Origin: Campylobacter jejuni
GTDB lineage: Bacteria; Campylobacterota; Campylobacteria; Campylobacterales; Campylobacteraceae
Direction of reading: 5' to 3'
NCBI RefSeq assembly: GCF_001457695.1
Contig: NZ_LN831025.1
Coordinates: 1-64,000 of the forward strand
DNA: 64,000 bases
Shown: in pieces, positions 25,293 through 38,562 of the stretch
Layout: each line of letters begins with the position of its first letter
Numbering within the stretch: position 1 is the stretch's first letter
Position numbers and translations under genes: made by a program
The notes under the pieces: generated by a model
Seen by the model: the letters and a program-made list of their open reading frames with translations, nothing else
Databases searched by the model: none
Told to the model about the DNA's origin: nothing

Positions 25293-26185
25293 GATATTCT
25301 CCTGTTAAGCTTTCTAAGAATGCAACTATATTGTCAACTGTTTCTTGATCTAAAAATTTTCCTAGTTGATAGTAAGCCATAAACTGAACACAAGCATCTA
25401 AAGTAGGTATAGATCCATCATGAAAATAAGGTGCGGTTTTGGCTATATTTCTAAGACTAGGAACTTTAAATATCATTTTATCAGCTTCTCTTTTTGTGAT
25501 TTCATAGCGCCCTAAATCTTCTTGGTTTGGGTATTCTTCAAAAATACCGATTTTTTGAAACATATTCCCACCTATATTTTGACCTTGATGACAAGAGATG
25601 CAGCCATTAGCTTTAAAATCTTCGTAACCTTTTTTAGCTTGAGTTGAAATAGCATTTTGATCCCCGCTAAGATAGCGATCAAAAGGAGAATTTGGGGTGA
25701 TTAAGGTTTTTTCAAATTCAGCAACTGCAAGAGCTATGTTTTCTACTGTAACTTCTCCATAAAGTTTTTACATAATTTTCATTTGAATTAACTTTTTGTA
25801 AAAGAAGTTCAGGACTTAGCCCCATTTCTTTTGGATTGAAAAAAGGTCCCATAGCTTGTTCTGTTAAATCTTTAGCTCTGCCATTCCAAAATTGCACAAA
25901 ATTAAACACAGAATTAAAGGTTGTAGGAGTGTTAAAGGGTTTATCGAGTTGATTATCAACTCCTATTGAAAATTCAAGCCCATCAACACCGTGTTGATCA
26001 AGCCTATGGCAAGTATTGCACGAAACTTTTCCATCTTTAGATAAACTTTTATCCATATAAAGACTTTTTCCAAGTTCAGCTTTTTCTTTATCATAAGAGA
26101 TGGAATTTGGAATAGGGGTTATCATATCTACTGCAAAGACTATATTTGCATAAGATAAACATAAAATCATTATTATTTTTTTCAT
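25282..26185 (-). pseudogene. docA: Frameshifted periplasmic di-heme cytochrome c peroxidase DocA
   Basis: The reading frame is split. The first part from ATG 26185 has a signal peptide (MKKIIMILCLSYANIVFA) and the first heme motif CNTCH. It goes out of frame at a run of five A's on the minus strand (25765-25769). Removing one A restores NYVKLYGEVTVENIALAV and continues without a stop through the second heme motif CISCHQG to the TGA at 25282. The reconstructed protein is about 300 residues with the usual bacterial CcpA layout. As written, translation ends at about residue 155, before the second heme, so the peroxidase would be inactive unless the frame is corrected or the base call is wrong. 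docB overlaps its end. Confidence 0.88.
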
Positions 26186-26249
26186 GATAAATTTTTTGCC
26201 TTAATTTAAGTTTTTAAAATGCCATTATAGTATAATTTTAGTAAATTAT

Positions 26250-27128
26250 TTAATAATTGATATTTTTTATTTTATTACAAAGTTCTCCTAAATTTTCTAT
26301 AACGCAACGTACTTTATCTCCTGATTTTAAAAAAGTAGGTGGATTTAACCCCATACCTACTCCACTAGGAGTTCCCATAGATATAATACTTCCAGCTTTT
26401 AAAAGCATGCCTGCACTAAGTTCTTCTAAGACATAAGCAATATCAAAAATAAACAATTGAGTGTTAGAGTTTTGGCGTAGTTCATCATTGACATAGCTTT
26501 GAAGTTGGAGTTTAGGAGGATAAGAAATTTCATCTACGCTTGTGATATAAGGTCCCATTATAGTGCTACCTTCAAGACTTTTTGCTCGGTAGAATTGTTT
26601 GTGGCGTTTTTGAAGTTCGCGAGCTGAAATTTCATTGATAATAGTATAGCCAAAGATATAATCTTTTGCATCTTTAGCTTTGATTTTATAAGCATCTTTA
26701 CTTAAAATAAATGCAAGCTCACATTCATAATCAAGCTGAGAAGTTACATCTGCATGTAAAGGTATATCGCCAAAAGGTGGCGTAGCTTGATTGCAGCGTT
26801 TTCCAAAATATACAGGATATTCTCTTTCTTCAAATTTTTCACCCTTAAATTTGGCAGATTCTTTGGCATGATCTAAAAAATTAATCCCAAGACATATAAT
26901 ATCTTGGCGAGGTTCTATAATAGGGGCTAGATAATTTTCTTGTGGAATTTCATAGGCTATTTTAGAATCCAAGTCTGTAAGCTTGTGTTTAAATTTATCA
27001 AAATGGATAATAAATTCATTCATATCGTTAGTTTCAATGCCAAGATCATCAAAACTTACAATTTTTCCACTAGAATTTAGCACTCCTAGACCTGGTTTTT
27101 GACCCTGTATAAAATTAACAAATTTCAT
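26250..27128 (-). CDS. Fumarylacetoacetate hydrolase (FAH) family protein
   Basis: This 292-residue cytosolic enzyme of the FAH superfamily has the metal-site and core motifs ICLGINFLDHAKE, DYECELAFILSK, GYTIINEISARELQ and ISMGTPSGVGMGL. Members hydrolyse or decarboxylate C-C bonds of oxo-acids (fumarylpyruvate, acylpyruvates, 2-hydroxyhepta-2,4-dienedioate). The substrate cannot be told from sequence, and no aromatic degradation genes are adjacent. It lies downstream of a 112-base gap and is followed by docA. Confidence 0.85.
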   Translation of the reverse strand: MKFVNFIQGQKPGLGVLNSSGKIVSFDDLGIETNDMNEFIIHFDKFKHKLTDLDSKIAYEIPQENYLAPIIEPRQDIICLGINFLDHAKESAKFKGEKFEEREYPVYFGKRCNQATPPFGDIPLHADVTSQLDYECELAFILSKDAYKIKAKDAKDYIFGYTIINEISARELQKRHKQFYRAKSLEGSTIMGPYITSVDEISYPPKLQLQSYVNDELRQNSNTQLFIFDIAYVLEELSAGMLLKAGSIISMGTPSGVGMGLNPPTFLKSGDKVRCVIENLGELCNKIKNINY

Positions 27129-27240
27129 TTGGAAAATCTCGCTTTTTTATTTAATTATACTTAAAGTTTTAGCAAGAATTATTTTTTTGTTTTAAAATTT
27201 GGTAAAAAAGTGATTGATTGTAGCGTAGTGAAACATTATT

Positions 27241-28143
27241 TTATTTTATGGAATTGTTGAAAATTTCTTTTATGTTTATTTTTGAGTTGATATCAAAATT
27301 TTGATTTTTATATTGAAATTTCAAACGATAAGAATGCAAACACAAACGCAAGGCACCTGTAAGTTTTAAGCGTTCTTTGGGGGTTAATTTTTCATCTAAA
27401 ATATTTTCGATTTGTTCTTTGCTAAGCCCATAAAGTGGATCGCCTAAAATGGTATGGTTTTTATAGTGTAAATGTACTCTTATTTGGTGTTGTCTACCTG
27501 TTAAGGGTTTACAAAGTAAAAGAGTAGCGTTGATTTTAGGAAAATATTCTAAAATTTCAAATTCAGTGATAGCTTGTTTTCCTTCTTTGCAAATTTGCAT
27601 TCTTGTTTTTACATCATCGTAGTTTTTAGTTAAATTTATAGCTTTATCAACTATAAAATTTTCTTCTATTTTTCCATGAGCTAGAGCAAGGTATTCTTTT
27701 TGAACTAGTTTTTTTTCAAACAAAGCTTTAAGATCAATCTGTGCTTTTTTATTTTTGGCTATAAGTATAAGTCCGCTCGTTTCTTTATCGAGCCTGTGTG
27801 CTACGCAAGCTTCTTTTCCCCAAAGATGCCAAATTTCATCACTAAGACTGTATTTGCAATGTCTACCATTTGGATGGCTTAAGATTCCACTTTCTTTTTC
27901 AAGTATGGCAAAGTCTTCATTTTCAAAGACAATTTCTACTCCTTTGGGGTTGTTTTCATAGACTATAAGCTCTACTAAACCATTTAAAATTTTATTCTTT
28001 TCTTCTACTAAAATTCCATCACAAAAAAGTCTTTTTTTGTCTATGAGTTTTTGTGCTTCATTTATGCTAATTTTTAAATTTTCCATAAGGACTTGAAACG
28101 CCTTTTTTCCATTGTTTGAGAGTTTTATTTTTATGTAGGCCAT
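27241..28143 (-). CDS. RluA-family ribosomal RNA pseudouridine synthase
   Basis: The 300-residue protein has an N-terminal S4-like RNA-binding domain (residues about 1-75) and an RluA/RluD catalytic domain. The signature HRLDKETSGLILIAKN contains the catalytic D119, and TGRQHQIRVHLHYKNHTILGD follows. It isomerises uridines in rRNA. Which of the RluC/RluD specificities applies is not clear, so no symbol is given. It is divergent from purB, 78 bases apart. Confidence 0.9.
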   Translation of the reverse strand: MAYIKIKLSNNGKKAFQVLMENLKISINEAQKLIDKKRLFCDGILVEEKNKILNGLVELIVYENNPKGVEIVFENEDFAILEKESGILSHPNGRHCKYSLSDEIWHLWGKEACVAHRLDKETSGLILIAKNKKAQIDLKALFEKKLVQKEYLALAHGKIEENFIVDKAINLTKNYDDVKTRMQICKEGKQAITEFEILEYFPKINATLLLCKPLTGRQHQIRVHLHYKNHTILGDPLYGLSKEQIENILDEKLTPKERLKLTGALRLCLHSYRLKFQYKNQNFDINSKINIKEIFNNSIK

Positions 28144-28169
28144 TTAATAACTTTCTTAGGATAATTTGA

Positions 28170-28175
28170 TATAAT
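28170..28175 (+). promoter_or_regulatory. Promoter -10 element of purB
   Basis: TATAAT lies 46 bases before the purB ATG, in the divergent gap with the pseudouridine synthase gene. Confidence 0.5.
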
Positions 28176-28221
28176 TCCTGTTTTTTTAAAATATAAAATT
28201 ATAGCTAAAAAGGTTTCAAAG

Positions 28222-29550
28222 ATGGTTGAAAGATATAGCAGAGAAATCATGGCTAAAAAATGGGACATGCAAGCAAAATACGATGCGTGGTTAAAAGTAG
28301 AATTAGCCGCTGTAAAAGCTTGGAATAAACTCGGTCTCATTAATGACACAGACTGCGAAAAAATTCTTAAAAATGCAAAATTTGATATTGCAAGAATAGA
28401 CGAAATAGAAAAAACCACAAAACATGATGTTATAGCTTTTCTGACAAGTGTAAGTGAAAGTTTGGGAGAAGAGAGTCGTTTTGTGCATTATGCAATGACA
28501 AGTTCTGATTGTATAGATACAGCTGTTGCTTTACAGATAAAAGAGAGTTTGGAGCTTATTTTAGAAGATGTTTCTTTGCTTTTAGAAGTGATCAAAAAGC
28601 GTGCTTTGGAGCATAAAAACACCTTAATGGTAGGAAGAAGTCATGGAATTCATGGAGAGCCTATCACTTTTGGTTTGGTGTTAGCTATTTGGTATGATGA
28701 AATTTTGCATGCAAAAGAGCTTTTAGAACATGCAAAAGAAGTGATAAGCTATGGAAAAATCAGCGGTGCAATGGGAAATTTTGCTCATGCTCCTTTAGAA
28801 TTTGAAGAAGAAGTTTGTAAAAATTTAGGTCTTAAGGCCGCTCCTGTTTCAAATCAGGTGATTCAAAGAGATCGTTATGCTCAGGTTATTTCTGCTATTG
28901 CGATTTTAGCTTCAAGTTGTGAGCAAATCGCTGTAGCCATAAGACATTTTCAAAGAACTGAAGTTTATGAGGCTGAAGAGTATTTTAGTGTAGGACAAAA
29001 GGGAAGTTCAGCTATGCCGCATAAAAGAAATCCTGTTTTAAGTGAAAATATCACAGGGCTTTGTCGTGTGCTTAGATCTTTTGTAACTCCAGCTTTAGAA
29101 AATGTTGCACTTTGGCATGAAAGAGATATATCTCATTCTAGTGTTGAAAGATTTATTTTGCCTGATGCTTTTATCACGGCTGATTTTATGCTTATGCGTC
29201 TTACAAATTTGATTGATAAGCTTTTGGTTTATCCTGAAAATATGATGAAAAATTTAAATCTTACAGGCGGGCTTGTATTTTCAGGGAGGGTGCTTTTAGA
29301 GCTTCCATTTAAAGGCATTAGTCGTGAAGAAGCTTATAAAATAGTTCAAAGAAACGCTATGAAAGTTTGGGCAGATTTGCAAAATGGCAAGGCTGCTATC
29401 AATGAAAAAAATGAAAGTTTGTTTTTGTTAGCGCTTTTAAGCGATGAAGATTTAAGAAAAAGTTTGAGCGAAGAGGATGTAAGAAAATGTTTCGATTATA
29501 ACTACTATACAAAAAATGTTGATGCAATTTTTAAAAGAACATTTAAATAA
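28222..29550 (+). CDS. purB: Adenylosuccinate lyase
   Basis: The 442-residue product belongs to the fumarase/aspartase superfamily. The signature loop SSAMPHKRNP is at residues 262-271, and the upstream catalytic histidine region is GRSHGIHGEPITFG. It cleaves SAICAR and adenylosuccinate in purine synthesis. nrdA follows after 15 bases, so purB and nrdA are probably co-transcribed, which links purine supply with deoxynucleotide production. Confidence 0.97.
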   Translation: MVERYSREIMAKKWDMQAKYDAWLKVELAAVKAWNKLGLINDTDCEKILKNAKFDIARIDEIEKTTKHDVIAFLTSVSESLGEESRFVHYAMTSSDCIDTAVALQIKESLELILEDVSLLLEVIKKRALEHKNTLMVGRSHGIHGEPITFGLVLAIWYDEILHAKELLEHAKEVISYGKISGAMGNFAHAPLEFEEEVCKNLGLKAAPVSNQVIQRDRYAQVISAIAILASSCEQIAVAIRHFQRTEVYEAEEYFSVGQKGSSAMPHKRNPVLSENITGLCRVLRSFVTPALENVALWHERDISHSSVERFILPDAFITADFMLMRLTNLIDKLLVYPENMMKNLNLTGGLVFSGRVLLELPFKGISREEAYKIVQRNAMKVWADLQNGKAAINEKNESLFLLALLSDEDLRKSLSEEDVRKCFDYNYYTKNVDAIFKRTFK

Positions 29551-29565
29551 AAAGCAAGGAAGGCA

Positions 29566-31935
29566 ATGAAAGTTATTAAAAGAAATGGTCGTACAGAAGA
29601 ATTGGATATTTCTAAGATCAAAAAATGCACCTCTGATGCTGTAAAGGATTTAGAGGGTGTGAATTTAAGCGAACTTGAACTCGATGCAAAGATTCAATTT
29701 CGTGATGGAATTTCAACTGAAGAAATTCAAAAAACTTTAATTAAAACTGCAGTAGATAAGATAGATATTGATTGTCCAAATTGGACCTTTGTTGCAGCTA
29801 GACTTTTTTTATTTGATTTATATAAAAAAGTTAATGGTATGAATCGCTATAATCATTTGTGTGAGTATTTTGAAAAAGGTGAAAAAGAAGGAAGAATTTT
29901 ACTTGGTCTTAAAGAAAAATATGATTTAGATGATTTAAATGCTTATATTAAACCTGAACGCGATATGCAGTTTACTTATCTTGGTATTAAAACTTTATAT
30001 GATAGATACTTGATTAAAGATAGTAAAGGTATGCCTATAGAACTTCCTCAGCAAATGTTTATGGCCATTGCGATGTTTTTAGCGCAGAATGAATTTAATC
30101 CTCAAGAATGGGCGAAGAAATTTTACGATCTTATTTCTAAATTTGAACTCATGCTTGCAACTCCGACTTTATCTAATGCAAGAACAACACGCCATCAGCT
30201 TAGCTCTTGTTATATAGGATCAACCCCTGATAATATTGAAGGTATTTTTGATTCTTATCAAGAAATGGCTTTGCTTTCTAAATTTGGTGGTGGTATAGGT
30301 TGGGATTGGTCTAAAGTGCGTGCTATGGGTGGAAGCATAGATGGGCATAAAAATGCCGCAGGAGGGATTATACCTTTCTTGAAAATTACTAATGATATTG
30401 CCGTGGCAGTAGATCAACTAGGAACCAGAAAAGGGGCTATAGCCGTTTATATAGAACCTTGGCACATGGATATAAGTGATTTTATCGATTTGCGTAAAAA
30501 TTCAGGCGAAGAAAGACGCCGTGCTCATGAACTTTTCCCTGCTTTATGGATCAATGATCTTTTTATGAAAAGAGTAAGAGCTAATGATAAATGGACTCTT
30601 TTTGATCCTGCAGATACAGCGGATTTGTGTGATTTATATGGCGAGGCTTTTGAAAAACGCTATGAAGAATATGAAAAAGATGAAAGCATTACCAAAGAAA
30701 TCGTAGAAGCTAAAGAGCTTTGGAAGAAAATTTTGCTAAATTATTTTGAAACAGGCTTGCCATTTTTATGCTTTAAAGATAGTGCTAACAGAGCAAATCC
30801 AAATGCTCATGTAGGAATTATTAGAAGTTCAAATTTATGTACTGAAATTTTTCAAAATACCGAGCCAAATTATTATCAAATCAAAGTAGTTTTTGAAAAT
30901 GGAGATGAGCTTCATTTTGATGAAGAACAAAAAGTTGTGATCGATGGGGGATATGAAAAACCAGCCAAAAAAATCTCAACTTTAGATAGTATTGATGGTA
31001 ATAAAGTTTATATAGTGGAAAAATATAAAAATGATGGAAAAACAGCTGTTTGTAATTTAGCAAGTATAAATCTTAGCAAAGTGTATACTAAAGAAGATAT
31101 AGAGCGTGTTGTACCAACTGCTATTCGTATGCTTGATAATGTAATTGATTTAAATTTTTATCCTCATAGAAAAGTAAAAGATACAAATTTAAAATCTCGC
31201 GCCATAGGTCTTGGAGTCATGGGTGAGGCACAAATGCTTGCTGAGGCTAAGATTCATTGGGGAAGCGATGAGCATTTAAATAAAATCGATGAGATTATGG
31301 AGCAAATTAGCTTTGAAGCTATTAATGCGAGTTCAAATTTAGCTCTTGAAAAAGGTTCTTATGAAGATTTTGAAGGATCAAATTGGAGCAAGGGGATTTT
31401 TCCTATTGATGTAGCAAGTCCTAAGGCTAAAGCTTTAACTTTAAGAGAAGGCTTATTTGATCAAAGTGAATGCGACTGGGTTAAACTTAGAGAAAAAGTT
31501 AAAAAAGATGGTATGAGAAATGGTTATTTGATGGCCATTGCGCCTACTTCTTCTATTTCTATCTTGGTGGGTACTACTCAGACTATAGAACCTGTTTACA
31601 AAAGAAAGTGGTTTGAACAAAATTTAAGTGGTATGATACCTGTTGTTGTGCCAAATTTAAGCCTTGATACTTGGCAATACTATACTCCAGCCTACGAACT
31701 TGATCAAAAAATTCTTGTAAAGGCTGCTGCTGTGCGTGGTAAATGGATCGATCAAGGGCAGAGTTTAAATATCTTTTTATCACTTGATAAAGCAAGTGGG
31801 GGATATTTAAATGAAATTTATCAACTCGCTTGGGAGCTTGGAGTAAAATCTACTTATTATTTAAGAAGTGAAAGCCCTGATAGTGAAAAAGTCAATGTTG
31901 CAGATCGTAGCATAGAATGTGAAGGTTGCCAATAA
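29566..31935 (+). CDS. nrdA: Ribonucleoside-diphosphate reductase class I alpha subunit
   Basis: The 789-residue product has an N-terminal ATP-cone, the redox cysteine C215 (LSSCYIG), the partner cysteine C496 (AVCNLASINLS) and the C-terminal shuttle pair C785/C788 (CEGCQ). It reduces ribonucleoside diphosphates and needs NrdB for the tyrosyl radical. nrdB is not in this window. The ribosome site is AAGGAAGG. A strong terminator follows. Confidence 0.97.
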   Translation: MKVIKRNGRTEELDISKIKKCTSDAVKDLEGVNLSELELDAKIQFRDGISTEEIQKTLIKTAVDKIDIDCPNWTFVAARLFLFDLYKKVNGMNRYNHLCEYFEKGEKEGRILLGLKEKYDLDDLNAYIKPERDMQFTYLGIKTLYDRYLIKDSKGMPIELPQQMFMAIAMFLAQNEFNPQEWAKKFYDLISKFELMLATPTLSNARTTRHQLSSCYIGSTPDNIEGIFDSYQEMALLSKFGGGIGWDWSKVRAMGGSIDGHKNAAGGIIPFLKITNDIAVAVDQLGTRKGAIAVYIEPWHMDISDFIDLRKNSGEERRRAHELFPALWINDLFMKRVRANDKWTLFDPADTADLCDLYGEAFEKRYEEYEKDESITKEIVEAKELWKKILLNYFETGLPFLCFKDSANRANPNAHVGIIRSSNLCTEIFQNTEPNYYQIKVVFENGDELHFDEEQKVVIDGGYEKPAKKISTLDSIDGNKVYIVEKYKNDGKTAVCNLASINLSKVYTKEDIERVVPTAIRMLDNVIDLNFYPHRKVKDTNLKSRAIGLGVMGEAQMLAEAKIHWGSDEHLNKIDEIMEQISFEAINASSNLALEKGSYEDFEGSNWSKGIFPIDVASPKAKALTLREGLFDQSECDWVKLREKVKKDGMRNGYLMAIAPTSSISILVGTTQTIEPVYKRKWFEQNLSGMIPVVVPNLSLDTWQYYTPAYELDQKILVKAAAVRGKWIDQGQSLNIFLSLDKASGGYLNEIYQLAWELGVKSTYYLRSESPDSEKVNVADRSIECEGCQ

Positions 31936-31940
31936 ATACT

Positions 31941-31967
31941 AAAACCCAATGAAAAGCATTGGGTTTT
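31941..31967. terminator. Bidirectional terminator between nrdA and the symporter gene
   Basis: An 11-base stem AAAACCCAATG (31941-31951), loop AAAAG, CATTGGGTTTT (31957-31967) gives A runs on one side and T runs on the other, so it works for both converging genes. Confidence 0.88.
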
Positions 31968-31973
31968 AAAAGA

Positions 31974-33359
31974 TTAAGAATTGTAAATTTCTTTATCTAG
32001 GGCTTTTAGATTTTTTGCAGTACAAAGTGCCGAAGTCATAGCTCCTGAGACATTGCTTGCTGTTCTTGCCATATCTATAATAGGATCTATGGCTAAAATC
32101 AAACTTAGCATGACAAAATTATTACCAAATCCAATCCCTGCTAGCATAATAGAAGCTGCCATAGTTGCGCTTCCAGGTACCCCAGCTATACCCAAGGATC
32201 CAATAACAGCTACCAAAACTATCATTAAAGCAAATGTAAAATCAATATGTGTATGTGTAGCAAAAGCTACAAAAACTGCCGCTAAAGCTGGAAAATATCC
32301 CGCACAACCATTAAGTCCTGTTGTTGTACCTATAGATGCTACAAAATTAGCTATAGCTGAATTAACTCCAAATTTATTTTGCAAAGTTGAAGTAGTCATA
32401 GGCAAAGTGCCCAAAGAAGATCTTGAGCTAAATGCAAATAACCATACAGGAAATGCTTTTTTTGCATATTTTATAGGGTTTAGCCCTTGTGAAGCAAGAA
32501 GTAAAAAATGCACCCCGAACATCATTAACATAGCTATATAAATAAGCATTATAAAAAGTCCAGCTGTTTTGATAGCTTCAAAACCATTGCTTAAAAGCAC
32601 ATTAGCCATCATACAAACTACAGCATAAGGCATAAATCTAATAACTGTAGCAGTCATGTTCATCATAATATTATAAAAGGTTAGGATAAAATTATGAAAA
32701 CTTTTAAAGGCTTGTTCATACTCTTCTTTTTTAGAAATTTTTTTAGCACTAATTCCTATAAAAAAAGAAAAAATGACAATAGCTATAATATTTTCTTTAT
32801 TAATAGCTGCAATGATGTTGCTAGGTATTAGCCCTAGTATAATATTTGAAAAAGTTTGAATTTCGCGAATTTGTTTATTTTCTTCATATATAGCAAAATT
32901 ACTTCCTAAATCAAAACTATAACCTAAAAATATACCCAAGGTTGCAGCTATGGCTGTGCTAAAGAGTATCCAAAAAAGACTTATTCCAAGCAAGGAGGAT
33001 ATTTTGATATTTTTATCAATTTCTATAATTACTTTTATAATGCAAATGCTTACAAGAGGAACAACCAGCATTTTTATAAAAGCTACAAAAACAGAACTTA
33101 CAAATGCAAACCAATGTTTTGTTTCGCTATACCAAAGAATATTACTTGCTTCTTTAGCATCTGGAAAATTTGCCAAATATTGCAAAGCAAAACCAAACCC
33201 CAAACCCATTAAAAGCGCAAATAGCATGCGAAGAGAAAAATTGATTTTTATATCCCGCATTTTTTTTAATGCGTAAAAAACAACACAAAGTATAGCAAGA
33301 GTAGCTATAGTATGAGCTTGTGAAAGCATTAGAAAATCTTGAAAAAATTGTTTATCCAT
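31974..33359 (-). CDS. Sodium:dicarboxylate/amino-acid symporter family (DAACS) protein
   Basis: This 461-residue polytopic transporter of the GltP/TcyP family has serine-rich re-entrant loop 1 (FSSRSSLGTLPMTTSTL) and C-terminal motifs (GTTTGLNGCAGYFPAL and GIAGVPGSATMAAS). The size and the long N-terminal helix resemble TcyP-type cystine or aspartate/glutamate carriers. The substrate is not decided by sequence. It is a single gene between the nrdA terminator and thyX. Confidence 0.87.
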   Translation of the reverse strand: MDKQFFQDFLMLSQAHTIATLAILCVVFYALKKMRDIKINFSLRMLFALLMGLGFGFALQYLANFPDAKEASNILWYSETKHWFAFVSSVFVAFIKMLVVPLVSICIIKVIIEIDKNIKISSLLGISLFWILFSTAIAATLGIFLGYSFDLGSNFAIYEENKQIREIQTFSNIILGLIPSNIIAAINKENIIAIVIFSFFIGISAKKISKKEEYEQAFKSFHNFILTFYNIMMNMTATVIRFMPYAVVCMMANVLLSNGFEAIKTAGLFIMLIYIAMLMMFGVHFLLLASQGLNPIKYAKKAFPVWLFAFSSRSSLGTLPMTTSTLQNKFGVNSAIANFVASIGTTTGLNGCAGYFPALAAVFVAFATHTHIDFTFALMIVLVAVIGSLGIAGVPGSATMAASIMLAGIGFGNNFVMLSLILAIDPIIDMARTASNVSGAMTSALCTAKNLKALDKEIYNS

Positions 33360-33478
33360 AAAAAGTCCTTATAAGAAACTATAATCAAGCACAAGGTATA
33401 TGAAAATATACTTGCATAAAGCTTGATTTTATAAATGGTAACATAAAAATATTTTAAATAAGATAAAATTAGTATGAT

Positions 33479-34102
33479 TTATTCTATATCTTTATGTAGG
33501 CAATGTTCAAATATAAATTTGTGTTCTTGTGGTAAGGCTTCAAATAAAGCATTTGCTAAATTTCTAATCTCCCAAAGAGCTGATTTTGAACTACGCAAAG
33601 AAATGAAATTTTGTAAACTTCTTGCATTAATCGTTAGTGTAAGTTCGGTTTTATAGCTTTCTGGTAAGCAGTATTTGGCTATATCTAGACTAATGCTTTT
33701 TTGTAAAATAGTGCGTAAATTTTCTAAGGCTTTAATGCTTGCGTTATCAACCTCTTCATTACCGCAAAGCACAAGATAACGGCTTGCATTTTTAAAATCT
33801 CCTATTTTAAACTCACCTTCATTGCGAAGTTCTTTTAAGGTATAACGCGTGCTTTTTACACTAGGACTAGTGTGACGGTGTCTTGCGACTTCTTGCAAAC
33901 AAGCTCTTGAAATCCCTTGTATATAAAAAGTATAGTTTAAATGCTCTAAGGTTGAAGCGTGTTTGAATTTATTACCCACACGATCGATAAGTTCTTTATC
34001 TTTTTCGCCACCGCAATCGCCTTTTTCAAAGCTTTGCCAACAAGTTCTTGTTGCATGAGAACAAACAGATAATGGAGTGTGAAAAAGTAAAGTGATTTGC
34101 AT
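33479..34102 (-). CDS. thyX: Flavin-dependent thymidylate synthase
   Basis: The 207-residue enzyme makes dTMP from dUMP using FAD/NADPH and methylene-tetrahydrofolate, which explains the absence of thyA in this lineage. The ThyX motif RHR-x7-S is at R74-H75-R76 to S84, and a further conserved segment is SLQNFISLRSSKSALWEIR. It is monocistronic and divergent from pyrG. Confidence 0.96.
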   Translation of the reverse strand: MQITLLFHTPLSVCSHATRTCWQSFEKGDCGGEKDKELIDRVGNKFKHASTLEHLNYTFYIQGISRACLQEVARHRHTSPSVKSTRYTLKELRNEGEFKIGDFKNASRYLVLCGNEEVDNASIKALENLRTILQKSISLDIAKYCLPESYKTELTLTINARSLQNFISLRSSKSALWEIRNLANALFEALPQEHKFIFEHCLHKDIE

Positions 34103-34187
34103 GCTTATTCCTTTTTGATAAAAATATTTTTTGTAATTCTTGCATTTTTTACTTAAAATTCTAATGAAATAAAAAGTTTTATCAAGC

Positions 34188-34193
34188 TATAAT
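34188..34193 (+). promoter_or_regulatory. Promoter -10 element of pyrG
   Basis: TATAAT lies 27 bases before the pyrG ATG and is preceded by a T-rich stretch. Confidence 0.5.
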
Positions 34194-34208
34194 TAGATAA
34201 AAAAATAA

Positions 34209-37410
<3,202 letters not shown>

Positions 37411-37452
37411 AATTTATAAAATTTTTATTTATTATTTATTAATATTGTATAA

Positions 37453-37468
37453 GTTTCATTAATGAAAC
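37453..37468. promoter_or_regulatory. 16-base palindrome upstream of ansA
   Basis: The perfect palindrome GTTTCATTAATGAAAC lies 27 bases before the ansA GTG start. It could be an operator or an mRNA hairpin near the ribosome site. No regulator is assigned. Confidence 0.4.
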
Positions 37469-37495
37469 CAATTTTAACAAAATAAGGGGAGAATT

Positions 37496-38542
37496 GTGAA
37501 AAAGTTACTATTGTGTGTATTAGTATTTTTATCTATAGGAGCATGTATGGCAGAAGCTAAACCAAAGATTGCTATTTTAGCAACAGGTGGAACGATAGCA
37601 GGTTCTATTGATAGCGCTGTTGCCACAACAGGTTATACAGCTGGGGTTGTTGGTGTAGATGTTTTAATCAAAGCGGTTCCACAAATTCAAGATTTAGCTA
37701 ATATTAGCGGGGAACAAATAGCAAATATCGATAGTTCAAATATGCGTGATGAAATTTGGCTAAAGCTTGTCAAAGAAATCAATAAGCTTTTTGCTGAAGG
37801 GGTGGATGGTGTGGTTATAACTCATGGTACTGACACCATGGAAGAAACTGCTTATTTTTTAAATTTAACCATTAAAAGTGATAAGCCTGTAGTTTTAGTT
37901 GGTGCTATGCGTCCATCAACTGCTATAAGTGCAGATGGACCAAAAAATCTTTACAATGCTGTAGCATTAGCTGCTGATAAAGAGTCTAAGGGCAAGGGTG
38001 TTATGGTAGCTATGAATGATAAAATTTTAAGTGCTAGAGGTGTGGTAAAAACCCATAGTTTAAATGTTGATGCTTTCTCTTCTCTTGATTTTAGGGATTT
38101 GGGTTATATAGTAGATGGTAAAGTCTTTTTCTATAATAATATTGCTAAAGCACACACAAAAAACGCTCCTTTTGATGTAAGCAAACTCACAAGTTTGCCA
38201 AAAGTAGATATTCTTTATAGCTATTCAAATGATGGTAGTGGTGTCGCTGCAAAAGCTTTATTTGAACATGGAACTAAGGGTATAGTTGTTGCAGGTAGTG
38301 GTGCAGGAAGTATACATGAAGATCAAAAAAATGTTTTAAAAGAGCTTATGAAAAAAGGACTTGATGTTGTTGTAAGTTCAAGGGTTGTAGCAGGTCGTGT
38401 TGCTGTGAGTGATTCAGATAAAAAATTAGGTTTTATTAGTGCTGAAGATTTAAATCCTCAAAAAGCAAGAGTTTTACTTATGTTAGCGCTTACAAAAACA
38501 AGTGATCCTAAAAAAATTCAAGAGTATTTTTTAAAATATTAA
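37496..38542 (+). CDS. ansA: Periplasmic type II L-asparaginase
   Basis: The 348-residue product starts with GTG (AAGGGGAGA is well placed before it) and has a signal peptide with an ACMAEA cleavage region at about 16-21. Catalytic motifs are ATGGTIAG (T33 region) and THGTDTMEE (T112-D113). It deamidates asparagine to aspartate, which C. jejuni can use as a carbon source. The signal peptide marks this as the secreted form. A hairpin follows at 38563. Confidence 0.95.
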   Translation: MKKLLLCVLVFLSIGACMAEAKPKIAILATGGTIAGSIDSAVATTGYTAGVVGVDVLIKAVPQIQDLANISGEQIANIDSSNMRDEIWLKLVKEINKLFAEGVDGVVITHGTDTMEETAYFLNLTIKSDKPVVLVGAMRPSTAISADGPKNLYNAVALAADKESKGKGVMVAMNDKILSARGVVKTHSLNVDAFSSLDFRDLGYIVDGKVFFYNNIAKAHTKNAPFDVSKLTSLPKVDILYSYSNDGSGVAAKALFEHGTKGIVVAGSGAGSIHEDQKNVLKELMKKGLDVVVSSRVVAGRVAVSDSDKKLGFISAEDLNPQKARVLLMLALTKTSDPKKIQEYFLKY

Positions 38543-38562
38543 AATTTTTTAAATATTTCTAA

